DNA of 64,000 nucleotides from Panagrolaimus kolymaensis (taxonomy: Eukaryota > Nematoda > Chromadorea > Rhabditida > Panagrolaimidae), in NCBI GenBank assembly GCA_028622995.1, contig JAJQJQ010000029.1, positions 2,232,001-2,296,000 on the forward strand. The letters are read 5' to 3'. Positions 53,416-64,000 of the stretch are shown one piece after another. Within the stretch, counting starts at the first letter, position 1. Every line of letters begins with the position of its first letter. Under the pieces are notes generated by a model. The model had not been told where the DNA came from and did not search any database. It saw only the letters and a list, made by a program, of their open reading frames with translations. Both the position numbers and the translations under genes were made by a program.

Positions 53416-56400
53416 TTATAAATTAACAAAAAATCCACGGGGATTTGATAATCTTCGTAATCGATCTATTAAAGGTGTGGCACCTCCTCCGCCATTATTA
53501 TTATTATTTTGATTTGCTGCAGCTATGTTGATGGGATTTATTAATTCTGATTGCAAGCCGATGATGGTGGCTGATTTTTCTGCTGCTTGTTGTTGAACTC
53601 GATATACCGCAGCTGCTTCAATGACTTTTAATCGTTGTTTATAATTATTTGCTCGAACATGATCATTCAAAACTTGTTGAACATATGAGGATGGAAACCA
53701 TCCACCTTTACCATCTCGAGTTCGTTCACCATAAAACCAACCTGAAAAAATCGAAAACTTAAATTCATTTTTTTTGGTTGAAACGCATTTTTAGATTTTT
53801 GTGATTTTGAATGATTGAAAATTAATTTAAAAATCAAAGTTGCAAACTCAAATTCAAAAGAAAATCTGAGTTAATTTTTTATTTATGTTTGTATGTTTTT
53901 GAATTAAATAAAAAAATTTTTTCTTACCATCAGGCATTTTCCTTAAAATATTCACCAAATCTCCGGGCTCTAATTCCAATTCATCTTCTTGGGTGGCTGC
54001 ATAATGATGAACGGCTACAGCTTGAGGACAATCCCATTCAGCATAAATTTTTTCATCTGGATTCGAGCAAGTTGGAGGCCGCATGGCTGTGAGCCATCGT
54101 TCACGATCGGATTCACTTTCAACATTAAATAAAAATTCCACTTGTTTTCCATATGCATTTTGTAAAAGTACGCATACAAATAAATGAGATTTGGATGGAA
54201 GGGAAGCTATCGCTCCAATGGGGACTTTATGGGAATGAGGTTCCACTGGTTCCACAACAACAAATCGCCTTTGAGCATAATCTTTACAAACAAAGGTACC
54301 ATTTCTAAAAATAGTAATAAAATAAAATAATTTTTAAACTAAAAAGACCAAAGAAAAAATTTGCATTTTTTAATCTCAAAAAGAAATGAAGATAACTTTT
54401 TTTTTGGTTTTTTCAAATGTCTCCGAAAATTATTGCAATAAATTTTTTGGTCAAATGAAAGAAGAAGAAAAAAATTAAAAATAAAACTTACAATCTTTTT
54501 TTTGCAATTAACAATAAATCAGAAAATAAAAAAAGATATAAGTTTCTAGTCTTCTGCTTGGATTGCAGAAGGCTTTTAGAACGCCTTTCAAATATCTGTA
54601 GAACTTGTCCATTTTTGACAACATATCTTCCAGATGTAACTAATGGTATCCTTCTAGAAAAAAAATTATGACATTTATTTATTATCAAAAATTAATTATT
54701 TTTGGGTTGGTTGAAACCTACTTTAAATCAGCGGATTTATAAATTAATCTTCTTTCAATATCCAATAATTGTTCGGTTCTTTCCATTCTTCTTGCACCCT
54801 CATTGCAATTTCTTACAACTTGATTCGCAAGCATTAAAGCTTTGGCGGCATTTCGTTGGATTTGAGAATTCGCTGGAACTCTCTCCAATATTGCATAAAC
54901 AAGAAGGGGATATCGAGTAATTCGTTGCATGGGTAACATTAAAAATGAACGCATATCCAATCCCTGACACCTTCGATCGGATTCTATTCGATTTATTACA
55001 CTTAAAAATTGTGGATTCATCGCTTTTAAACGTTTTAATGTTCGATCTTGATAAACTTGATTAGAGCAATATTTAACATAAGCTTCAAAATATTTTTCAA
55101 AATGTTCGCATAAAATATCGCAAACATCGCTCAAAATTAAATTTTCTTCCAAACGATTTTCAAGTTCACATAAAAGTTGTTCACTGCAATCTCGAACGCT
55201 GATAATATTCGAAAATAAATGTTTTCTTTCCGCCGCTGTAATTATCGAAGGTTTGATTCCATTTCCAAGAAATTCAGGAGTTGAAATAAAATGGCTTATT
55301 AAAACATTTATTGATCGAAGGTAAGAAGCTTCAGAAGTGATAACTTCAAAAAAGGCTTCTTGAAGATTTTTAGAATTTCCATCTAAAGTTTCTAGCAATC
55401 CAGCTAATTTAACTTCAGGCAATTCACACCATAAAGATCTTTGGGAGCCATAAATCGAAGCAGCTGTGAGTCTTTCTCTTCGCATAGAAGTATTTGAAGT
55501 TAGGTTGGAAGATGAATCACAACCTCTCCCGCTATCAGTTGAAATAGAACTAGATTGTCGACGAATTATACTGCTAAGGGTATCCTCATTATCAACTGCT
55601 GCTGAAGAAGAAGTGGTGGTGGTTGAACTTCCACAACAATAACTGCTTTCAATTCCACTTTCTCCTCCTGTTGTAATTCCCATATCCGTAGTCGTTGTTG
55701 TTGTCGTGGTAGTCGTGGTCCCTGTTCCAGATGATGAAGCTAAACTTGATCCAGAAATGGTAGCAGTTGCACCAACTTCAATCATTTTTTCTTGTTCATG
55801 CAACATATATATTTGATATAAAGGCTGGGGTTCGGGTAAACGAGATTGATATGTTTGCTTTTTAAGGAGTTCTAAAGCGTCTGAAGGCATTTCATCCAAA
55901 TCTTCATCAATATCATCGTCGTCGTTATTTGCTACTATTTCTGAATCAAGGGCGTCTTCATCAATTAATTCACTTTCAAGATGATCATCATCCTCGTCAT
56001 CTTCACTATCGATATGATTATCAATTAAATTTTCATGATGAAGTTTATTCAAATTTGGAAATGATCTCGATGGAAGTAAAGAATTTATTGTTGTCGTCGG
56101 TGGTGGAAGTGGTTGTGTTTGGGACATTGTTGTGGAGATGGATGTTGATGATGTGGGATCAGGAGCGGGTGGTTTGCCTCGATGACGAAAAAATTCTGTT
56201 GTCGCCATATATTCTGATTCTATTTCATCTAGTAATGAACTTTTAGGAGGGCTTGGTGGTGGGCCTAAAAATAAGGGAAATAAATTACATAATTTAATCA
56301 AATTATTTTGGATTGATAAAAATTTCAGGAACATAATTCACGGAAAGCTAAATTAGTAAAGTTCCAAGGATTTTTTGATTTTTCGTTTGCATAATAAAAT

Positions 56401-59273
56401 TTAAAGAAAATTAAACTTCAAAAAAAAAAATAATTTTCTAACTCACGAAGTCAAAAAATTTCTTTTAGAATATAAAATCAAAAAAGTCTCGTTTTGCAAT
56501 TTTCGAAGTAACGAAGTTTTGTTGTTGCAAAGGCTAGGTCTAACAACTAATTAAATTTAAATCAAAAAAAGCAAGAAAAAAAAAAATTACTACTATCTTA
56601 AAAATTTTATTTGAATAAATAAAAGTAAAAAAAACTATACAATGGCGTTCGTCTTTGTTTTTTATTTGTTACTAAAAAAAGAAAAAATAGGAAAAGTGAA
56701 TGAAGCATTCATTCATCGCATCAACAAAAAATTTGTCTTTTACTTTTTCTTCCTTCTTTATTTTTTTTTGTGAGATGATTCAAAAAACTTTTCTTGCTTC
56801 GCCGCCGAAAAAAAAAACACTAAAAAAGGTGCTTTCCTATTTTTTTGGTGTTTTTCGATGGCAAAAAAAAAAATACACGTAAAAAGTCCAGAGAAATTAA
56901 GAATCATGATTACTCACCATTAAAAGTTGTTGTTGTTGATGGTGTTGGTGCCGGTGGGAGACATGTTGGCCTTGGTTCTTTATTACGTTTTCCTATGGTC
57001 AATGCAGAATCAATGGATTTCCAAAAATTCAATGCATGTCCAGCAGATTTACTTTTTTCTATTGGATAATTATTTGTTGTGGATGAAGAATTATTTGATG
57101 TTGAAGAATAAATAATACTTGGAGAACCAGATGATAAATGTTTTCCTTTTCGACTGCTACTATAAACTTCATCAATATCATCATTTTCTTCATTTTCGTC
57201 TGACGACCAATTATCTCCATAAAGATAAGCTTCGTGTTTGTGTCTTTGAGAAGTTGAAGGACTATCATTATTTGAATTATTTTTAGGTAAATCAGTTTGT
57301 AAAATTTTTGGATCAACAATAGAAAAAATTGAATTTAAATTATTTCCTGAACCCATAACCCCTGCCGCCGATGTTCTTGCTGGTCTTGTTGAAGATTTGG
57401 ATAAAGTTGCAGGGGAATGACTAACCTTTAATTTAATTTTATCAACTTTTCTTGAAATATTTAATTGTATTTCTGATTTAATTCTTAATAATTTTTCTAA
57501 TTCCAAACTTGCTCCTCCTCCATGGCTGCTTTGAGGTCGATGATTTTTGCCGCTATTAATGGATTTATTTCTTCGCCCCCAAGTTCCAAAATGATTCGAT
57601 GATAATCTTTTTTTATCTGAGGCTCCTGAATTTGGAGGTAACATGGCTGATAAATTATTTGATTCTCCCCAAGAATTATTAAAGGAATGAGCCATTCCAT
57701 GATTTCCATGATCAAATATATCTTCGCCTTGATCTGAGGCATATGCGTGATATATCGACGATTCTCGATCACTGCCATTACTCGATGATGGTTTATGAGG
57801 AAGCCTAAAAAATATGAAGAAAATATACAAATTTTTATATGAAAATAAATAAAGATTGAAATCTTACGGTCTTTTTTGATGTTGTACACGTTTTTGATAT
57901 TTGGGTGAATATGGAACTTGTCGAAGTTGTTGTTGATTAGATCTTGAAGAAGTAGTTTCACAATAAGCCGGCTAAAAATTATTTTTTAAACTTGCTTTGA
58001 AATCGTTTTATAGAATTAATAGTTAAGAAATGTGTCAGCAAGAATTTTTCTTTGATTTTTTCTGGCACCAAATTTTATGAAATTTTGATGACAGGAAAAA
58101 CAAATTCGTGTTTTTAGCTTTTTTTCATTCCATTACAAAAAGTTTGACAAAAAATGGATTACATTTAAAAAAAAGTAATCAATTCAATTCAATTTCCATT
58201 CATTTATTTCGTTTTTTTTTTGCGCAAATCTCAAACTCAATCAATCGATCACGACATTAAAGTGGTTTTTTATATATCTATCGATGCACGTTTTTTTATT
58301 TTCATTGAAAAAGAATCCATTCGAGCCGAGGCGAAAAAAATTTTTTCTAGTCCACAAAATACATAATAAAAAAAATCATGGTGGTCGTCTTAAAAATCCG
58401 CAGAAAATTTACTACGCAATAAAAAAAGGTGACAAATTAACTAATAAACTTTAAAATTTCACCTTTAAAAAAATAATTATAAAAAGTAATAAACCCAAAA
58501 AAAAGTTTAATCAAACAAAAACCAAAAAGGCTCAAAAATAATTAGATTTAAAAAAATTGCTTACATTAAAACCAATATCAATATCTTCATAAACTTCTTC
58601 AAAATGTTCTTCATCTCCATTTCCATTACTTTTAGGTTGTTTAGGTGGAGATGGAGGAGGCATGGATGGAAGCATGGGTTTCACTTCACTACCCCATATT
58701 GATTCTTCTGGATCTTCGGGTGAAGGCATAGCTTGATATAAATCTGTTGCACTTGTAGATTGTCGAAGTTGATTTTGGTTTTGAGAAGAATTTTGGGATT
58801 GTTGTTTTTGCCAAGTTGCTTTCCCTGCTACAGTTGGTTGTGGCTTGGGTGAAACTGGGGGAGGTGGAGGACGAATGGATGGTTTACGAATTGATGAGCG
58901 TGATCGCAACCAATTATTGCAATTGCTACTTTTTTTCTCACCACCACCCAAACTTTTTTCGGGTAATTTCTTCACCTCTGTGGAATCAATTAAATCGTGT
59001 TCATTTGAAGAAGATGATGTGGAAGGTTTAGGCTCCACCCCATCATTTCTTTTATTAGTAGCACCCGATTGATTTTCATCGTCAGCTCCAGGAGATATGG
59101 GCCTTAAATGCCTTAAAGTTTTAGCTAACATTATTTTAGATGGCTTTGGTGGAGGTTTTGGTGGAACTTGATTTGGACGGGATGCTTGTGATCCCGCCGT
59201 CGTCATGGATGTCACTCGTACCACAGTAATATTTAAAGATTTTTTGGGTGGCGCAGATGGAATTGGAGGTGGT
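53416..59273 (-). CDS. ephx-1: ephexin-type RhoGEF (DH-PH-SH3), 5' end not found
   Basis: Guanine-nucleotide exchange factor for Rho-family GTPases, expected downstream of Eph receptors. Exons: 59273-58565, 57971-57868, 57804-56918, 56264-54722, 54653-54492, 54304-53928, 53741-53416; about 1369 residues. The first 850 or so are disordered: Pro-rich SH3 ligands (RPPPPPVSPKPQP), Ser/Asn-rich stretches, acidic runs and a poly-Thr run. The DH domain fills the end of the 1.5-kb exon (EVITSEASYLRSINVL to LMLPMQRITRYPLLV). The PH domain spans the next two exons (RYVVKNGQVLQIF, LYLFLFSDLLLIAKK, ESESDRERWLTAM). The SH3 follows (AVHHYAATQEDELELEPGD, DGWFYGERT, GGWFPSSYV). DH-PH-SH3 order is the ephexin arrangement (C. 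elegans EPHX-1). The first exon shown begins in phase 2, so at least one upstream exon is missing. Confidence 0.85.
56265..56917. other. RhoGEF intron
   Basis: 653-bp minus-strand intron from GTGAGT to TTTTTAG. AT-rich, with no nested coding. A plus-strand open frame inside (56700-56882) is Phe/Lys-rich and unsupported. Confidence 0.5.
57972..58564. other. RhoGEF intron
   Basis: 593-bp minus-strand intron (GTAAGC donor, TTTTTAG acceptor). AT-rich; nothing recognised. Confidence 0.5.
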
Positions 59274-62200
59274 CTAAAAATTAGAGAAATTTTAATTTAG
59301 TTTTAGTTAATTAATTTTTATGGAAAGTTGGTTTTAAACGAATAAAAAACGAATGTTTATGGAAATAATTTTATTTTGATTATGTACAATCATTTTTTCA
59401 AGGAGAATTTTTATTATTACTATTTTCAAAAAAAGAGATAGAAAAAACTTTCGATTATTTATATGTACAAAACATAAAAATTATCCCATTATTTTTTTAA
59501 TTTTGCTCCCTAGGGTGTCCGCGTTTTACATGGAAAAAAAAGAGAAAAGAAAAGGGATAAATATCGATTCCACTAATTTTAACCTTGAAAAAAATACAAA
59601 AACTTTACAGAAAAGTGAAAGACAAAAACAAAAAAATTCAGGAGTGATATAAATTTTTCTAAGAAAAAAAAGACAATTTTTTCAAAATAAGTTTTATTTA
59701 AATTTTGAAAGATTTATAAAAAGTTAAAAAAAGGGTAAAAGAAATCCATTAATTTTTCTTGCTCATTTTGAAAAAATTAAATAGGAGATTTACAAAACTT
59801 AATTAATCAAAAAAAGATGAATGACGCTCTTGTTAATAAAAATATTACAAAAAACACAATCAAAAAATAAACGCGGCGTTCCACCAAAATTTTCACCATC
59901 ACAAAAATATGAACCAAAAAACAAGAATATTAAAAAACCATGGTCGGAAGAAAAAAAGAATAGACAATTTTAAGGCAAATTAAAAAAAATAAAATACGAT
60001 GGTTTAATTTCATTCAATTTTTATGGCCAATATAAGAAAATACAATATATCGTCTCTCTCTCAAAAGTCTGGGGTAAGAAACCAATCACATCTTAATAAA
60101 TTTTTTTATTCATTGGAACGAACGTTTATTTATAAAAAGACTCTGGGATAGCATGAGAAAAAAAATGATGACGAGGGTAGAACTCGTTTTTTTTAAAAAG
60201 GTAACTTGATAGAATAGAAGAAAAAAATATCTCTAATTTAGGGAACACTAAAAAATAAATACATATAAAATAAACCATAAAAAAGTTTACGTAAAAAGAA
60301 AGACTTCAATAAAAAAAATTAAAAAAGAAACAATTAAAGAAAATAAATTTGGGGAGAATAAGATTTTTATTACAAAAATAAAAAGATAAAAAAAACGACT
60401 AGATTCAATTTGGTGGGTTTTTATGGCTCACGCAAAATTTGTAAGAGTGAATAAAACCAGAGTTTTAGTGCTCTCCAATGTCAAATAATTCTTATTACAA
60501 AATAATTTTTCGTTTTAGAACTATGGGTAATAATAGTTTTTTGGGATAAAAGTTAAAATAAAAGAAGCAGAAAAAAAGTTTTGTAAAATATAATATTTTG
60601 TTTTAGCTAAAAATAAGACACAAACATGAAAAAATAATAAACTTTTACACTATAGCCCCATGAATTCGATCGAATCCCACATTGCGTAATCTCTCAATAT
60701 ATGCAAACAAAAAATACGAAACCTTTCCAAATAAACTATTTACGTTTATATTTGTTTTTTAGATTACACGTACAAATAAATCCATTGAGCCATTTTTGAT
60801 ACAAAACAAAAATTGAAAATAGCCTATGGTCATTTTCACCATCGCTTTATTTTTTGTTTTTGTTTAATAAAAAAAAGTCTTTTTGATCTGGGTCACTTTT
60901 GACGATGATGTCGCTCGCAAAGAAGAAAAAAAAACGTTTTTATTTTTTATTTCAATTTGCTTTTATTTTTTTTTGCGTTTGTTTATTCTATCAATTTTTT
61001 TCTTGCGATTGCAATAATTCATTGATTTCAAGAAAAGACGATGAATGCGGGAAAAACTTCTTTTTTATTTGACCGACTACGAAGATGGTGGATGACCCGA
61101 GGTCATCATTGATCGATGATGCAAAAAGGCGGTCGTGGTGCTTCTGCTGGCTAACAACAACGACCATCGAATGATTTTTGTTTTGGTCAAAGAAAAGTAA
61201 GCAACAAGGGGAATATAAAATAAATAAGATTTGGAATTTTTAGTTGTTTGAAAAGTATCTCTTTAATTTTCTGTCACAAAAAAAAGCAGACGCCGGCCCA
61301 AGACGTTGTGGAAAAAATTAAGCCGATCAAGACGTTGAACATGAAAGAGAAGAAAGCAAACGATGGCTTTGGCCAACAGTAAAAAATCCATTTCTTCTGA
61401 ATCTCTCTCTGCCTGCCTCTATTTTCCCAATTTTTCCTTCTTATACATTTTTTAGTTTATGGGTTTTGATGAAGAATTTATCTTGTTGTGTAACGATCGA
61501 ATCAATGAACCAAAAAGGATAAGAAAAAACGACTATGTAACAAGCGAAAAAACGATAACGATTTAGCGCGAGAAAAAATAAAAGAAAAGAAATAAATAAA
61601 TGTGTTTGGGAAAATCAAAGACAAAATGAAATCAAGCATGAAAAACGGGAAAGAAAATAGAAGGGAAAAAAATAAAGGAGACGGCAATAAAAAAAATTAT
61701 GTATGAATCTAGAAAAAAAAACAAGAAAAAAATGGGATTTAATTTTTTGTTTGCTTGTTAGTCATCCTAATTCTTACTTATCTTAATATTATTTTAAATG
61801 GCTTTAATGGATACAAGTTTTTTTGAGATAAAATGTTGCACAAAAAAAGCTTAAAAAATTTGTAAGAAAAAAGAAAAGAAAAATCAATGACCAAAATAAA
61901 GGAAAGGTGTCTTTTTTTTTAGCTAATTCAATCCCAAAAAAAAATGGAAACAAAAAATTCACACAAAAATAAACTTTTTTTGTTATTGTAAATAAAAATA
62001 AAAATAAATAGAATGAAACAAATTTTATTTTTCATTAAAAAAAAATAAAAATATTGTAAAAATCGTTCAAGATTAGTTTTGGTCCATTGAACTTTTTTTT
62101 TCTATCTCTTTTTCAATCGAATTTATAGAGAACGCAGGATTAGTAATAAAAAATTGGTACGCAACGCAACCATTGATTAATTAGTTAATACATGTAGAAA

Positions 62201-64000
62201 AAAAAACATTCTTTAACTAAATTAAAGAAATTTATAAGCCTCATTTTTGGATGATAAGAAAAACACGAACACGAAAATTCTCGCAGAGTAAAAAGTAAGA
62301 AAATGTTTAAAAATATATATTTTCAAGTCGAGACCCATTTTCTTCTCGAGATCAATTAAAAACAAAAATAAAAAAACAATTATTAATAAAAAATAATTAT
62401 TGTTTAAAAGAAGAAGAAAACGAAGGTGTTACCCGCCATTTTATTTTTTTTCTCTTCCCACAAAGCTTTTTTTTCTTCTATTCTATTCAAGGCCAAACAT
62501 CTGCTCAAACAAAAACACATATACGTATGTATTTATTATTCAAGTCCTTGAAAAAAGCTTTAGTGGTCACTTTTTTTCCTTTTTTTAAAATTTTTATGCT
62601 GCTAAAATTGTCACTTTCACTAACACCTATTAAAAATAAAAATCAAACAATTATTTTTTTTCAAAAAATGGGTGTAATTTTTGATTTGATTGTCAAAAAG
62701 AAAAACGATAAGTTTATTTGACCTTTTAATAAAATTTTTTTTAAAAAATGGAATACGAAAGGATTTATCATATGACATAAAATTTATGGGTGATAACGGA
62801 TGATGATATTTAATCATCGGTGTTAACTCTCGACCTAGTTTTAATTTTAAAAAAAAGAAGCAAGGATTAAACTTTTAAGATTTTCAATAATTAAAAAATC
62901 ATGGTAAGACTATCCGTTTCTAAATTTTATTTTCTAAAAGACAAAATATAAATAATTTTACTTCATAAATTTTTTTAATTTTATGGATAAAAGCAATATT
63001 ATAAAATGAAAGCTTTTCCAAATATGTTTATCATAACAAAAAAATTTGCAGAAACCGTTGAATTGAAAAAAAATTAAATCTCCTCCCAAATCCCAGCAAT
63101 AATAAAACCATCAACGATGGATGATGACACAACAAATAAAAGCGAGAAACAAATGAAAATTAATATTAAACACATCATTTTTATAATAATTTTTTGATTG
63201 AGCGATTATGAGTTTTTTTCTTTCATTCTTTCTTACAGACGGATTAAGTAATTACTCAAGTGAATCAAATCAATTTACACCCCTTTTATTTTGATTCTTT
63301 TCTTGGAAAATCCGGCGTTCGCGACCTTCAGAAAAAAAGGTTAGTTAATCGACAGACTTCTTTCAACCGAGAAAAGAGAAAACAAGGGACAAAAAAACGG
63401 AGATTGACTTTATTATAAAAGAAAAAGAAAAGAAATCACGTCCATTTTTATTTTTTTGATTGGAACGTTAATTCACCAAAAAGAAAAATCAAATTCAATC
63501 AAATAAAAAAATAAAAAAGTAGCCGCAAACAATTAAAAAAATGAGAATTAAAAGAGAGAGAAAGAGAGGATGACAAAAGGATTTTTAATAATGAAAAAAA
63601 AACACACACACTCATTACAAAATTAAAAAGAAGCTTCAGAAAAAAAAAGAAAAGTGAAGATGGTTTTGGTTTTGTTTTTGCTTTTAAGCATCGACCAAAC
63701 CAAAATAGATAGAGACGATTCAGAGAGGCGCAGCGAGATGGATGGATGATGGAAATGGAACGTCGTCGCGTTCGTTCTTTTTTTGGTTTTGGTTTCGCGC
63801 GAATGTATTTTTATTTGTTACATTATTTTTGTTTTTAAGCGTCGTTGCTCGTAGAGGTTTATAATAAAACGAAAGAAAAGAGGATCGTAAGTGTGAAAAA
63901 TAAAGATGATGATTTGCTTGATTGGAGATGAATTGGAGAAGAAAAAAAAAGAGAAAAAGAGGAGATAATTTTTTGAATGGAAATAACAAAAATAAAAATA
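59274..64000. other. upstream region or first intron(s) of the RhoGEF
   Basis: 4.7 kb to the window edge with no exon I can support. Because the exon ending at 59273 needs an upstream exon in phase 2, at least part of this is intron. The region is A-rich on the plus strand with scattered G/C-richer patches (61080-61150 and 61280-61350). No other gene seen. Confidence 0.4.

Noticed and set aside
56927..57961. Alternative frames overlapping the RhoGEF exons on both strands
   Set aside because: Shadows of the Ser/Asn-rich coding exon; the chosen frame is the only one that joins all exons in phase.

Overview
This is nuclear DNA from a eukaryote, almost certainly a nematode. It is very AT-rich and full of A and T homopolymer runs. 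The genes have many short introns (mostly about 45-110 bp) with GTAAGT-like donors and TTTTCAG or TTTTTAG acceptors. The gene content also fits a worm: vitellogenin, sigma-type GSTs with a nematode flavour, secreted Cys-rich modules, an ephexin-type RhoGEF and a large lineage-specific family. Gene density and family expansion suggest a Panagrolaimus-like clade IV nematode; that is inference. No prokaryotic features, CRISPR arrays or rRNA genes were seen. I joined exons by eye from reading frame, splice sites and paralogue comparison, so boundaries are predictions.

Layout. 1-2168: two GT31 glycosyltransferase paralogues, head to head. 2769-4694: secreted or GPI-anchored Cys-rich protein with duplicated modules. 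4978-15985: seven members of one F-box-like family on both strands; one is frameshifted (8210-9287) and one is split by an 888-bp foldback MITE (10530-11417). 16115-16956: kappa-class GST, with a damaged splice donor, divergent from 17206-18375, a paraplegin/FtsH N-domain protein lacking the AAA and protease domains. 18703-21978: vitellogenin-like pseudogene ended by a solo LTR (21979-22271). 22278-23750: trypsin-fold protease starting 6 bp after the LTR. 24360-25384: an eighth family member.

25385-34693 is a 9.3-kb stretch with no gene I can support; it ends at an amino-acid transporter (34694-37876). Two divergent sigma-like GSTs with low-complexity N-terminal extensions (39445-40647 and 45827-47385, both minus) flank an SRPK-like kinase (43000-45400). 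50737-51562 is a small membrane protein gene interrupted by one in-frame stop; 51801-52807 is the ninth family member. 53416-59273 is a large RhoGEF (DH-PH-SH3, ephexin type) on the minus strand whose 5' end was not found in the window.

The genes do not form one pathway. Themes are local duplication and decay (the F-box-like family, GT31 pair, Cys-rich modules), conjugation and detoxification (three GST-fold genes), and mobile elements that interrupt or abut genes.
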